The notes: generated by a model from the sequence alone, not told the origin. Shown: positions 1 to 11,244, counted from the first letter of the stretch. The stretch is 64,000 nucleotides of DNA from Thysanoteuthis rhombus (GCA_963457665.1 OY735233.1:24448928-24512927); one strand, 5' to 3'. Numbers and translations are program-made.

Positions 1-65
1 TGTAATTTATGTTATTTTCTTCAGTGTGCTTTTTTATGTTTCACATATACTTTGTTATTATAGCG
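1..65 (-). repeat. Dispersed repeat family B, partial copy
   Basis: This window edge matches the minus-orientation copy at about 47530-47580: both share the words TTTCACATATACTTT and a following TTATTAT stretch. It is cut by the window start on one side and by a TA/TG tract on the other. No coding capacity is visible. Assignment rests on short shared words only. Confidence 0.45.
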
Positions 66-90
66 TTATATATATATATATATGTATATT

Positions 91-146
<56 letters not shown>
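66..146. repeat. (TA)n/(TG)n microsatellite
   Basis: A short TA run is followed by about 24 TG units. Open frames across it (YIYI, CVCV and HTHT proteins) are translations of the simple repeat, not genes. Confidence 0.95.
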
Positions 147-149
<3 letters not shown>

Positions 150-840
150 GACCCTTCAGACTTGATGAAAGTTTTCCCCAAAGACAGATGTTTATATTCG
201 AATGATCCGTCTGATATTGAACTGCTGCCGAATCGATTGGATCAGAGCAAATCAAATACTTTCTTCCCAGAATATATTTTCTAATATCAAGCAGGACCAG
301 AAAAAAGTGGGGGGGGGGAATTCTCTTTAATGTAATTTTGTGATGGATTCATTTTGGTCAAAGCACGAAATTAATAAAACTTTTTTCTTTTATTTCCTCG
401 TCACCACAGCCTTTTCCGACGCAGTAGTTCAATCAGTTCTCACACGTCTTCAATATAAGTTCTCTTTCGATGTAAGTAGATGTTTAATTGCGATTTTATA
501 AGTTTGTTGTAATGTGACTTATTTCTAATATTTTCATTCTTGTCCCTTAATATATTTGGTTCCTGAAACATTTAAAGCTCAGAGTCATATATAGAGAGAC
601 ATATAATGTATATATAGATGATGAGTGAGGTAGGCACAAATTGTTAAATTCATTGAGTGTCTATCCTTGTAATTCTTGATTTTATATATCAATAGCTGTG
701 ATTATAATCTTGGATATTGGGTTCTGTGATTAGAGAACTACGACTGATAAAATATCTTTTCTAATTCTGTCTTTTTGTCTTTTTACAAATTGAGATTATA
801 CACTATGAACTATGTATATATACGGTTATAAATTTCACAC
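147..840. other. AT-rich DNA, nothing recognised
   Basis: I see no gene, repeat end or RNA signature here beyond a short G-run near 310 and scattered stop codons in all frames. Confidence 0.6.
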
Positions 841-841
841 T

Positions 842-943
842 CTAGTTGAAAAATATTCTAGCTGAAAAATACTTTAGCTGAAAAATACTTTAGCTGTTGT
901 ACATTGCACCTCCTACACTAAAACTCTTTTTTCAGCTAGAATG
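842..943. repeat. 16-17 bp tandem repeat with an inverted copy
   Basis: Three to four near-identical units built on AGCTGAAAAATACTTT lie at 842-895. An inverted copy of the core (TTTTTTCAGCTAGAAT) follows at about 927-942 after a 30 bp spacer, so the transcript could fold into alternative hairpins. Function unknown. Confidence 0.75.
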
Positions 944-1060
944 TTAAGTTATCAAGATGTTTTGTGTTACACACACATACAAACACACACACACACATAT
1001 GTATATAAACAGCTGTCTGGATGACGTAATTGTTTTTTAAAATTTATTCATTTATATTTT

Positions 1061-1396
<336 letters not shown>

Positions 1397-1461
<65 letters not shown>
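1397..1461. repeat. (TA)n microsatellite
   Basis: About 32 TA units separate the Penelope-type repeat from a decayed RTE LINE. Confidence 0.95.
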
Positions 1462-1463
<2 letters not shown>

Positions 1464-2115
1464 GGACTTTCCTATCTTACACGACGACTGCAATTGCACT
1501 AACCTATTCCATTTTCGCCGAGAAACCTTTCTCATCTCATCCCTCCATTCTGTGAATGGTTTTCCCTATTTCATTTATTGGTTTGTCTTTGGTTCCCTCT
1601 GTTGTCGTTTCTTCTTGCTAAGTGCCCAAGTCATCTCCATCATGTCGTTAAATTATTTGTTTCATGTCCTTCACTCTAATCCTTTCTCTAATCCATGTTG
1701 ATCTCTTCGTATCTCTTAGAGCTATTCCTAGCTCTTCCCATGGCTCTCTAAGTGGTTCTAAGTTGGTTTCTGATTCGAATTTGTTAATTCCCATTTTCTG
1801 CCTTCGTTGGTCTGAGTTAGTATTATGTAGCCATGCTTAGAACACATTGGCAAGATGCTCTCCAAAATGTCTCCATTCATTCCAAATAATTTCCAGCCGA
1901 TGGTTATGCATCGTTTTACTCCGTTTTCATAATCTTTCTCTGAATTTATTATCAGCCCTTGGTAAACGTATTCATCAACCTTTTCCAGGGCCCTGTTCTC
2001 TATTTTTATATGGATTTAGGGGGAATTTAATCGTTAAACATCACTTTTGTCTTTGTTTTGTCCATTTATAAGCCTTACTTTATTTTGCTTTCTGTATTTA
2101 AATCATTCAACGGGT
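1462..2115 (-). mobile_element. Decayed RTE-clade LINE, C-terminal part
   Basis: Read on the minus strand, broken frames give pieces typical of the RTE reverse-transcriptase C-terminus: a LEKVDEYVYQG stretch (family YLGQ block), an ENGVKRCITIGWKLFG stretch (family RRI.GW..FG block), a TWIRE-like stretch, and near the end a TEWRDEMRKVSRRKWNR segment matching the family's WRDD...W.R tail. Several frame changes and stops separate the blocks, so it is an old pseudogene. It differs from the RTE family found repeatedly elsewhere in this window, which has a KLKWQWAGHVARM tail. No endonuclease domain is present. Limits are approximate. Confidence 0.65.
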
Positions 2116-2228
2116 TTCGCTATTCCTCCGATGCTTCTAGCGTTGTGGAAACATCACTGATTAAACTAGACAGCACAAATAGAATATATCTGCTACGGGG
2201 ATCGAACTCATTTACGCCGTCCCTAATA

Positions 2229-2616
2229 GAGTTTCAAATAATGTAACGCATTCATAACTATTTTGTCGGATTATATATCCATTTCCTAATAATATATAAT
2301 ATATAGCGTTGAGAAACAACTCATACAGACAGTGAATGAACAAGGTGGGAAAAGTAGGGATAAACAGTTATTTGGGCCTTCACCTTTCCGGGCGACTGCC
2401 TAGCTCAATGGGAAAAGCGACGCGATGTTGAAGTGGCTACCTTATCAGCCACTGATTTGATTACTCCGGCAGCCTTATTTTCTTCAATTGTTTATTCTAT
2501 TCATAGTTCCTAGGCAAAGTGACTCATCTTCCGTTTGAAAAGAGAGGTAATTTCAACAAGAGATTTCAAATAATATAACGCATTCATAAATATCCTGTCA
2601 GATTATATATAGATTA
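2229..2616. repeat. 55 bp imperfect direct repeats bracketing a tRNA-like segment
   Basis: Positions 2229-2283 and 2560-2616 share TTTCAAATAAT, TAACGCATTCATAA and GGATTATATATC-like words in the same order. The 275 bp between them contains the tRNA-like sequence at 2385-2475. This could be a local duplication or the ends of an unrecognised element. Confidence 0.65.
2385..2475 (+). repeat. tRNA-like SINE head (possible)
   Basis: CTAGCTCAATGGGAAAAGC resembles a pol III A box, and GATTTGATTACTCCGG about 45 bp later resembles a degenerate B box. The acceptor arm does not close well, so this is not an intact tRNA. Most likely a SINE relic; assignment is weak. Confidence 0.4.
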
Positions 2617-2620
2617 CACG

Positions 2621-2621
2621 T

Positions 2622-2660
<39 letters not shown>

Positions 2661-2676
2661 TTATGTGTGTGTGTAA
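2621..2676. repeat. (TA)n(TG)n microsatellite
   Basis: A short TA run is followed by TG units with one TTA interruption. Confidence 0.9.
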
Positions 2677-2984
2677 GTGAGTGAGTTTTTTGGGGGATGC
2701 ATGTGGATAGCTAGATGGATAGATAGAAAGCTAAATCAGTTTCAGTTAATCTGACAAAATCAAGGTTTTAACTTAGTTAAAGTCTACTGATGTTGAAATT
2801 TAAAAACAAAGCTGAACAGATGAGCAAAACAAATTGATAGATAAAAAAACGGAAAATTCAAAAGTGCTCATCCAGTTCTTGCAGCAGCATTTGGGATTTG
2901 GGGGACTCCTTGCAGTTGGAAAAGTTTGAATTTTTCATCTTTTTTTTTTTTTTTTTTTGGCTAGATAGTTCATGTCCGTCACCC

Positions 2985-3355
2985 AGCAAGAATTTAATTG
3001 ACATTAGTTAATAAGAGTTACTCACCAAGTTTAACGGAGTCGAACATAAAGTCACAAAAGGGTAGCACCTAGTTTGGATGGAACTCTTTAGTTCCATTTA
3101 GATGGAGTTAGATTTTTTATTACGATTCTTATCAAACTGTAGTCCAAATCTGGAGTTGACTTTGCTTTTCTACCGAAAAAATAACAAGAACTTCCTCACC
3201 AAATTTAGTGGAGTAAATTCTTCACTGTCTGTTGATCCCATTACGTAAGACTGAATCGATTTATATGATCAATGTTTCTCCACTGTGATTTGGAAACACC
3301 ATCAACTGATTGGTAGGCTGTTCTCTTACTTACTGAGCCAAGCTGACAAGTTTCA
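2985..3355 (-). mobile_element. tRNA-derived SINE plus a second partial tail
   Basis: On the minus strand from about 3352 downwards, TTGGCTCAGTAAGTAAGAG is a good A box. A degenerate B-box region (TTTCCAAATCAC) and a body with CAGACAGTGAAGAATTT and CCACTAAATTTGGTGAGGAA follow. The same order of blocks occurs on the plus strand at 36915-37095, which supports a real SINE family. The tail words recur once more at about 3012-3035, so a second truncated copy may lie at 2985-3130. Confidence 0.65.
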
Positions 3356-3389
3356 CTTATCTATAAAAATCCATCTTATTCCATTCTTA

Positions 3390-4935
3390 TGAATATATTA
3401 CCAACGAACAGGATGTGCAAGACACGAGCAATCAGTTCGAGGATTTCCCAGAAGTTACACCATGGGGAGTGAAATAAGCCACTAAACAAACAAGAAAAGG
3501 AAAGGCCCTGGAACAGATACCATCACCATCGATCTACACAAAAAAAAAATATGGTAAGATCAACATTAGGGAACTAGCCTCTTTATTCAATTTGTGCCTA
3601 AAACAAAGTAAAGTCCCAGACGGTTGTAAGACTGTAATCGTAATGCTATTACATAAAGGAGGAAACCTGAAAGACCCCAACAACTACAAACCAATAAGTC
3701 TACTCAACTGCATCCACAAACTTTTCACCAAAGTTCACCAACCAAATCACCAAAACGCTTGACGAAAACGAACCATAAGAACAAGCTCGCTTTAGAAAAA
3801 GCAACTCAACCATAGACCATTTGAATTTGATAAATCAACTATCAGAGGAAGAAGCAGAATATAAAATGCCACTCACTGTAGCATTAATAGACTTCAAGGA
3901 GACTTCGACTCAGTAGAAATTCCTAAGATCATTAATGTTATCACCCTACAAAGTGTAGACCCTGTATATGTCAGAGTATAACAACATATATACAGTCACA
4001 GCAGCTCCTTTATCTGAATACATAATAACTCAAGGCCCTTCCAGCTCCAAAAAGGGGGAAAACAAGGTGATACCAGCTCACCCTAACTCTTCACGGCATG
4101 CCTCAAAGGATGTTCAGAAATCTAGACTGAGAAAACAAAGGAATCACAATAGACGGCTTATACCTAAGTAGCCTCAAAGTTGCAAAAGACTTAGTCCTTT
4201 CTACAGAGAACCTACAAGACCTCCAAATAATGCAAGATGAACTGTGCAAAAAAAAAAGGAAGTTGGCTTCTATATGAAATTTAGTAAATCAAATTTCATT
4301 TACAACAAACATGTTGGAAATTAACGCACATCAATCAAAATCGAAAACGCTGAAAGTACACCACTTCATCTACCAAGGACAACGAATCTCCATGAGGTCT
4401 TCAAAAGAAGAAGAAATCAAGCAAAGGAATGCAATAGGATGGCAAACCTTTGGCAGAGCAAGCTCAATCTTCAAAAACAAGAAGATCCCATTAATAATAA
4501 AAAGAAGGCTATGCAACCAATGCATCCTCCCGACAGTCACTTATGGAGCCGAAACATGGAACCTAATCAAGAGACAGATCCGCAAACTGAGAAGCATGCA
4601 ACGCATGCATGAGAGAATCATGATCAAACTTACATGGAGAGATCACAAGACTGCAAGGTAAATCAGGGAGAAAACAGAAGTCCGTGACATCATAGAATTC
4701 ATTAGAAAACTCAAATGGCAATGGGCAGGTCATGTTGCAAAAATGGCAGACGACCGATGGACATCACGACTCACGACTTGGATCACATGTGCAACAGAGG
4801 CCGATAGAATACAAGATGGAGAGACGAACTAGACAAATTCAGAAAGTACTGGTCCTGCGACGCCCACGATAGAGAGATACAGCGGGTCCTGGCGATGGTC
4901 TATGTCCAAAAACGGACGATTAGAGACTGATGATG
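3390..4935 (+). mobile_element. RTE-clade LINE, 5'-truncated, degraded
   Basis: Broken frames cover most of an RTE reverse transcriptase. Visible in order are a FEDFPEVTPW stretch, a KGPGTD-like block, NNYKPISLLNCIHK (RT motif 2 region), EYKMPLTVALIDFKE (motif A, with the following FD shifted out of frame), a YIYQGQRIS-like block, and KQRNAIGWQTFGRASSIFKN, TYGAETWNLIKRQ and LKWQWAGHVAKMADDRW towards the C-terminus. It ends at a short TGATGATGA tail typical of this family here. The upstream AP endonuclease is absent. Several frameshifts and stops show it is dead. Confidence 0.85.
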
Positions 4936-5974
4936 ATAACTGTACGGCTATGTTCCCTGAATTATTGTCGGGAATTCTCATATTCATTTCAGTTAACAGA
5001 ATTACAATAATGTCAGCATTTTACATGCTTGTATCTGGTTTTTATAAATAAAATCTAAACAAGTATTTTGATTTACGAGTCCAAGGTACCGAATATATAT
5101 CAAATATTCTTTCAGTCACTGTTTGTAAAATAGCTTTTGTCAGAACTCTCTATTTCAATAGTTCTCATAACAATATCAAAAATATAAATTTCTATTATTT
5201 CGTAATAATACCAATAATACCATAAATAATAAAAAAAATATATAAACATCAGAAATCGGGATACAGAATAAATAGCCAGCCATCGGAATCTGATAATGTC
5301 TAGAATGTGATAGCAATCTGAGACTCTACAGAGAAAAAATGTTTTTATGGTTACATCAATATTTTTGTGTAAAAAATAAAGATGTAAGTAGTTTTGTTGA
5401 ATAATCGTAACCATCAAAGATGGCGGAGGTTTCTATCGTTTTTATATATACGTACAGATGTTTATGTGTCTGTTTACGTGTTTTAGCGAACCTTTTTTTA
5501 TTTATGGAAAAATGGTCTTTTTGACCAGAATCTAGATGTTTCTAGATATTTATTTTTACGTTTTTATAGTTTCGGAAAAGCCAATGATGTCATTAAAAGA
5601 ATTTGTTCTGACAATATCCATTCTTCTATTGATTTTCTTGTTATATGACTTCAAATTTTGACTCTACAGCTGTTCAATTATCGACTCTGTTGGCGAGTGT
5701 TGTTATATTCTGATTGTCAAAGAAATACATGTTTTTAACACATTTTTTAATTGTATATTGATTGCAAAAAGCTACTGATTTCTTGTTATTAAATTATCAA
5801 TGTATTTTTATTGCCTCTCAGTGACCGTGAGTCACCTTTCAGTTAAAATGTTTCATTTATCATATAAGAAAGATTTTAGTTTTCATGCTATTGATTTTTT
5901 ACAAAAATCTTAGTTTGAGCTTGACGTGGCTTCAATTTTACAGGCTGTCACTCATTTATGTGCAGATGTACGTG
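4936..5974. other. AT-rich DNA, no gene seen
   Basis: No coding or repeat-family match was found. A single AAAGATGGCGG word (YY1-like) occurs near 5417-5427, which alone is not evidence for a promoter. Confidence 0.55.
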
Positions 5975-6124
5975 CTGCCTTTATAATAATAACAACAACA
6001 ACAGCAATAATAATAATAATAATAATAATGATAATAATAATGATAATGATAAAAACAATAATAATAATGCTGATGATAACACAGAGGCCTAAAAGAGGAG
6101 TAAAACACACACACACACACACAC
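5975..6124. repeat. (AAT)n/(AAC)n and (AC)n simple repeat
   Basis: An impure AAT/GAT/AAC run to about 6085 is followed by an AC run at 6104-6124. It abuts the first R4/Dong-like 3' end of this stack. Confidence 0.85.
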
Positions 6125-6353
6125 ATAAATGGTGATGGAGGAATGAAATGAGATGAGAGGAGGACTGAAAAGACTTACTGTCACTCAGCCCTCAGCGATA
6201 ACCACCGGGCAACTGGTGTGGACCTGTAAACCACAGCACTGCCTTGGACTGTGAGAGTGTGGAGAGGAGGTCTGGAGACTTGAGGAGACTTGCTGTCATT
6301 CAGCCTCCTGCTGTGACCACCACGCAACCGGTGTGAATAATAATAATAATAAA
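6125..6353 (+). mobile_element. R4/Dong-like LINE 3' end, first of a stack
   Basis: Two diverged copies of the roughly 125 bp 3'-UTR module of the family are present. The words GAGGAGACTTGCTGTCA, TCAGC..TCAGCGATAACCACC and GGGCAACTGGTGTG mark them, and the copy ends in a short (AAT)n tail at about 6337-6353. No coding sequence remains. The next copy begins directly at the tail. Confidence 0.75.
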
Positions 6354-7497
6354 GATTGTGTCCAGAGAGCTGAAGTAGTCCTAGAAAGATATATGCAAAC
6401 AAATAGCAAAGAAACCATAAAGAGCGCGAGAGATAGTGCAACAAACAATAAAGTAGAAAACAATGGAACAGTACAGCAAACAAGGAATGAAAGATGGGAA
6501 GGGAAAAAATTGTACGGCGAGTTTAAAAGACAGATACAAGATGTAGCAGACGAGAAATCATGGACGTGGTTACGAAAAGGGAACCTTAAGAGAGAAACAG
6601 AATCGCTCATCATGGCAGCCCAAAACAGAAGCATAAGGACAAACTACATAAAAACAAAAATCGACAGAACACAGACAAACAGCAAATGCCGCATGTGTGG
6701 TGAAAGAGATGAGACAGTAAACCACATAACTAGTGAATGTAGTCAACTCGCCCAGAAGGAGTATAAGCATAGACACGATAGAGTAGCAACGATGATACAC
6801 TGGGAACTAAGCAAACAAATGGGATTCAACCATGGGGAAAAGTGGTATCAGCACAAGCCAGAGGCAGTTTTGGAGAATGACAACCACAAACTACTCTGGG
6901 ACTTTGACATCCAAACTGACCACCTCATCCAGGCAAGAAGACCGGACTTAGTAATGGTAGACAAAAAAGGGAAGGCCTGCCAAATAGTAGACGTTGCTGT
7001 GCCTGCAGACCATAGAGTAAAAAAGAAGGAGGGTGAAAAAAAGGGAAAAATACCAGGACCTAGCAAGAGAGTTAAGGAAGATGTGGAACATGAAAACCAG
7101 GGTAGTACCGGTCATAGTGGGCACACTAGGAACTGTCCCCAAAACGCTAAGGGTGAGACTGGAGGAGATCAGGATTAGGGGAAGGATAGAGACCGTACAG
7201 ACCACAGCACTACTAAGAACTGCACGGATACTGAGGAAGGTGCTAGAGATATAAGTACTGCAACGAATTGTAGCTCTGTCATTATATGCGAAAGAGAGAG
7301 GAGACGTTAGCTGAAGACCTGAGGAGACTTATTGTCACTCAGCCTTCAGCGATAACCACTGGGCAACCGGTGTGAAACTGTAAATCGCAGAATTACTGCG
7401 ACCTATGAGTACTAAGAGAGGAGGGCTGGAGACTTGAGGAGACTTGCTGTCACTCAAACTCCAGCGGTTACCACCAGGCAACTGGTGTGAGATTCCA

Positions 7498-7594
<97 letters not shown>
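6354..7594 (+). mobile_element. R4/Dong-like LINE, 5'-truncated, with RLE endonuclease
   Basis: The reading frame joins the family at the position of residue 894 of the full-length protein (DCVQRA block). It runs through a CRMCGERDETVNHITSEC zinc knuckle and the restriction-like endonuclease core RRPDLVMVDK...IVDVAVPAD, then shifts frame at a run of seven A (about 7038-7044) where the full-length element has six. The original frame resumes as KREKYQDLAREL and ends in RKVLEI at 7252. So one extra A is the only break seen in the coding part. Two 3'-UTR modules (7290-7497) and about 32 AAT units (7498-7593) follow. High similarity to the intact copy suggests recent insertion. Confidence 0.9.
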
Positions 7595-7897
7595 TACTGA
7601 ATGTTAGTAGTGGCCTAACAGAGGAAGGAAAATAAAAGCGGAAATGTGAACCACAACACTGGCATGATAGGCGAGGGAGAGATCAGATGTTGGCTGAAGA
7701 CCTGAGGAGACTTATTGTCAATCAGCCTTCAGCAATGACCACTGGGCAACCGGTGTGAAACTGTAAACTGCAGTATTACTGTGGTCGATGAGAATGAGGG
7801 GAGGAAGGCTGGAGACTTGAGGAGACTTGCAGTCGCACAACCTCTAGCGGTAACCACCAGGCAACTGGTGAGAGATTGCATAAGAATAATGATAATA
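7595..7897 (+). mobile_element. R4/Dong-like LINE 3' end, third of the stack
   Basis: A GGCCTAACAGAGGAAGG stretch and both 3'-UTR modules are present, ending in an impure AAT/GAT tail. Its sequence before the modules matches the copy at 24100-24230 (GGCATGATAGGCGA), not the full-length element, so it belongs to a diverged subfamily. No open frame. Confidence 0.75.
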
Positions 7898-8009
7898 ATA
7901 ATTGCAGCATTAAGACCTAAGAGACGGGTTCTTATACCAGGTTCTAACATATGTCGATCGCTTTGTATCTTGTTTGGCGAGCAGATGTTATTACATAGAG
8001 ATCTACATC

Positions 8010-8385
8010 AAAGTTGTGAATAATTCCGTTTTGTTCCCGCAATCTGTCTAGACTGTTTTTTCCAATGTTTTTTCGCTCAGTGCTTCTCCTATTTTCAGTG
8101 GAAGACTGTTCCGCTTATCTGTGACTCGGAACTTGAAAGAGAATATACTGATATCTTTTTTTTTACAACCCTCTTAGTGTACATTGAACCTGTGACCTCT
8201 AAATCTTTGATCTCGTAAGTGACCAGACCCATCTATATAGATTGTTTCAACATCCTGCTGGAGAATGCTGAAAACTTTGTTTGAAGCAGGACAAAACTTT
8301 TGTTGACATCGTTTGCGATTGGGAAAGGGTTTTAGAAATGGCCTCGGTATCTGTCTCGACCAGCTGCACCTCACAGAGTTGGATG
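8010..8385 (-). mobile_element. CR1-like LINE C-terminal remnant (tentative)
   Basis: Minus-strand translation gives broken but ordered pieces: HLRDQRFRGHRFNVH (like the RGH..K block near the end of CR1/L2-type RT proteins) and FRVTDKRNSLPLKIGEALS (like the R...WNSLP..VV.A.S block), then an LDRLREQNGII-like end. The blocks lie in more than one frame. The clade is inferred from this pattern only. Confidence 0.5.
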
Positions 8386-8504
8386 ATTATGGCAGATAAC
8401 TCTCTTCAAGCCTCTCTAAGATTCTTCAAAGACCCTACCGCTTACGTCATCGGAAGCCTTTGTCAAGTTAACAGAGGTAACATATAGACTTGGAGTAATG
8501 ATAG

Positions 8505-8600
8505 AGAGGCTCCATGAACAGAGGAAGTGATTAAATCTTGGAACGGATCCATCAACAATTATCTCTCCTATGTTATAGCTACCAGTTTGCACATGTTTCA
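8505..8600 (-). repeat. Dispersed repeat family D, fragment
   Basis: It shares GAAGTGATTAAAT.TTGG, GGATCC and a CTCTCCT.. ATAGCTA block with copies near 15520-15610 and 29570-29670. Minus-strand translations of the three show a loosely conserved SY(N/D)..E(V/I) peptide. Identity unknown. Confidence 0.45.
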
Positions 8601-8687
8601 TTCAAAAAAAAAAAAACAAGAGTGTATGACATTTGATAGTAAATAGCTGAAAATGACTTGGGCCGTATGTTTCTATTATAAACTTTC

Positions 8688-9218
8688 ATCATCAGTCTTT
8701 TAACATCTTTCGTTGGACACAGACCTTCCCCCAAATTCGCCTAATCTCTCTGTCGTTGGCGGAACGGACCAAGTACTCTCTGAATTTGTCTAGTTCGTTA
8801 CGCCATCTTACTTTTTGCCGACCACAGTTTAGCATATGATCTCTGCGGATCAACGTTGTGATTCGTAATATCCAACGGTTGTCAGCTATTCTTACTACAC
8901 GACTATTTTGAGTTTTCAAATGGATTCTATCGTATTTGTGACTCCTGTTTTCCCTGTAATATACTGGACTGTCGAGATTTCTCCATGCATGAATCTCTCT
9001 TTTGTACGTTGCATGGTTCACAGTTTGAGGGTCCATCTTTTGATTAGGTTCCATGTTTCATTTCTATAGATGACTATCGAGAGAATGGTTTTTTTTTTAG
9101 GACGTGACACTTCATTGTCTTTGAAAGTCGAGCTTGCTGTAGCAAAATTTTGTCAGCCTAGCATGATTTTCTTATCGATTTCTTTTCCTGTTGAAAATTT
9201 CATTGAAATTCGTTCTCA
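8688..9218 (-). mobile_element. RTE-clade LINE, 3' half (minus)
   Basis: Minus-strand frames give ADNRWILRITTLIRRDHM, RWRNELDKFREYL and DREIRRIWGKVCVQRK. Further upstream they give RISMKFSTGKEID and MLGWQNFATASSTFK, all typical of the common RTE family here. The 3' end is marked by TCATCATCAGTC on the plus strand (TGATGATGA tail). The segment begins exactly at the conserved RIS block, and the missing upstream part lies next to it in opposite orientation (9219-9785). Confidence 0.85.
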
Positions 9219-9785
9219 GCCATCGACCACTTCCATTCGACAAATCAACAAAAAGAAAGAGCAGCTGAATATAAAATGCCACTTGCAGTTGCAAGAAAGC
9301 CTTCCACTGAGTGGAAATCCCCAAAGTTATCGCTGCTATCATACAATAAGGCGGATACCCGGTATATGTAAGAGTCTTGCAATATATCTACCGCCGTTTC
9401 TTTTTATCGGGCTGCAAAAGGATTCAAAGCCTTTTCAGCTCGAAAAAAGGGTAACGAGATACCAGCTCACCCGAACTTTTCACATCTGCCTCAAGATGAT
9501 CTTCCCGAACCTAGACTGGAAAAATAAAGGAATCAGAATAGACGGTGGATACCTAAGTAACCACAGATTTGTTGACGACATTGTCCCTTTTCCTGGGAAC
9601 CTTCATGATCTCCAGATATTGGTAGAGGAACTGAATGAAGAAAGCAAGAAGGCCTCCACATGAACTTAACTGAAACAAATATCCCTTACAATATACTAAG
9701 GACAAAAACAAAAAATCTGAATTGAAAACGCCAAGCCGAAGAAGGTAGACCGCTACATTTACCTAGGACAACGAATCTCCATTGT
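9219..9785 (+). mobile_element. RTE-clade LINE, inverted 5' half (plus)
   Basis: Plus-strand pieces run from an RT motif A region (AEYKMPLAV-like, broken) through GNEIPAHPNFSHLPQDDLPE-like words, GIRIDGGYLSNHRFVDDIVPF (motif C region, VDD for the family ADD) and LVEELNEESKKA, to YIYLGQRISI at 9785. It ends at the same RIS block where the adjacent minus-strand half starts, so the two halves together give contiguous coverage. This is the pattern of a twin-primed 5' inversion. Confidence 0.8.
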
Positions 9786-10139
9786 AAATTTTACCCAGTA
9801 TGAAATTTCCTTTCCAACTTTTCTTACTTAGGCACAAGGGTGGAAATCTAACATTATGGAAAATGACTCTAAAATAGTTTTGCCGTCGATCTTGAATGTA
9901 TAACAAAGATATTCTTAATTCCTGAAGGTCTCTTTAGTGTATACAATCGCTTTCATTAGTCAACTCAAAAATTTTGCACGGGGCTCTATTACAGCGCCAG
10001 GGCTGTCCTGTGTTTTCTTGGCGGTCTTTTTTTTGGATTTGTCTGAAGACAAAAACAATAAATACAAGTCAGTAATGCTATGAATAATTCTCAGACCGCT
10101 ATTCCAAGTAAGTGATCTGCAACAATATAAACTTTAATG
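9786..10139. other. Unassigned DNA
   Basis: No coding or repeat-family match recognised. Confidence 0.5.
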
Positions 10140-10540
10140 TATTAGCAGAATCCATGCATGGATTTTTCCTCTCATCCAAAGCAGAGTGATGCCCTGGTAT
10201 TAAGAGCAGTAAAACTTCACCCCTTTGTTTCTGCAAACGGTTTTTGATGACCACATTTTTCAAGTCCCAGGGTAGTTTGCCTTGTTTCCAAGAATAGGCA
10301 ATGAGTTCATGGAGCCTTGCATGCAGAGTGGGACCAGATCTCGGGATTTAAGCCATCAACACCTGCAGCTTTATTACCTCCTTTCCGCACTGTTGCTTGC
10401 ACAATGTCTTGTGATGCTCGCACCTCAACCAGTCCTAGTTTTAATGGTCGTTGCGTGATACTGCAGTTTCCTGGATCACGCAATCGTCGCTGCCGATTGA
10501 ATGATTCGGTTTTCCCCATGAAAGGATGATGTGACACAAA
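10140..10540 (-). mobile_element. Non-LTR reverse transcriptase fragment, another family
   Basis: The minus-strand frame 10307-10537 contains RASQDIVQATVRKGGNKAAG followed by VDGLNPEIW, which fits the K.GKA.G.DG...E block in front of the LINE RT domain. Beyond its end, with a frame change, HELIAYSWKQGKLPWDLKN matches the next block (L...W..G..P..W). No other RT motif survives. The clade cannot be decided from so short a piece; it differs from both the RTE and R4/Dong families of this window. Confidence 0.55.
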
Positions 10541-11244
10541 GTCGGTTTAACGTTGGGTCCCACATACGAATAGTCAAAAAATTTGTTCCAGTCCCTGAAA
10601 CTGGTGTTACAAAGGCGTAAGGTTGAATTTATACTCCTTTCTCTTGGTGCTATGGGAACGTGATTCCCTGCGCCTCACTGATCCCCCGAGACAGAGTAAA
10701 GTAATTTTCGAGGCCACAGGACAAATCCTGAGGTTCTGTACATAGGTTACTATACTGCATCGGTGCTAAACTACTTTCGAAGTTCCAAAGATCTGATAAG
10801 TGTGTCGAAGTGCTTGAACTAGAGTTTTCATGTGGAGTCTTCGTCAATGTGCAGTATGGCCGCGTCAGCAATACTGTATACCAGGCTTATATGAGTTAAC
10901 AATCTAGTCTCACAAATTTGGTAGGGTAGAGTGTGATTCTAACAGAGTGCCCCACTTGCTCTTGTAGTTCAATGTTAGTCTAAGTTTAGCTTATAAACCA
11001 TCGCCGTGTTATAATGAGGAACAATTTGGTCTCGAATATCATTACTACTCTCAAATTGATTTGGTTCATACTGGATTTCCTCTACTTGTATTAATCTGTT
11101 TCACTCTGTATGTGATTTTCAAATGAGTTGTGGTCTGTTTTTTTTTCTCATCTTTTATAGCGGTAATACAATAGACATTCTCTATGTTATTGAAAGATCT
11201 GACGGCCTTCTTATATTGTTTGGGGAAATTGAGTTTGGAAATGA
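10541..11244. other. Unassigned DNA upstream of the RT fragment
   Basis: A 73-codon minus-strand frame (10650-10871) matches nothing I recognise. It may be more of the same decayed LINE or unrelated DNA. Confidence 0.45.

Noticed and set aside
5405-5435. AAAGATGGCGG as a promoter of a nearby gene
   Set aside because: A single YY1-like word with no partner motif, duplicated module or downstream coding exon.
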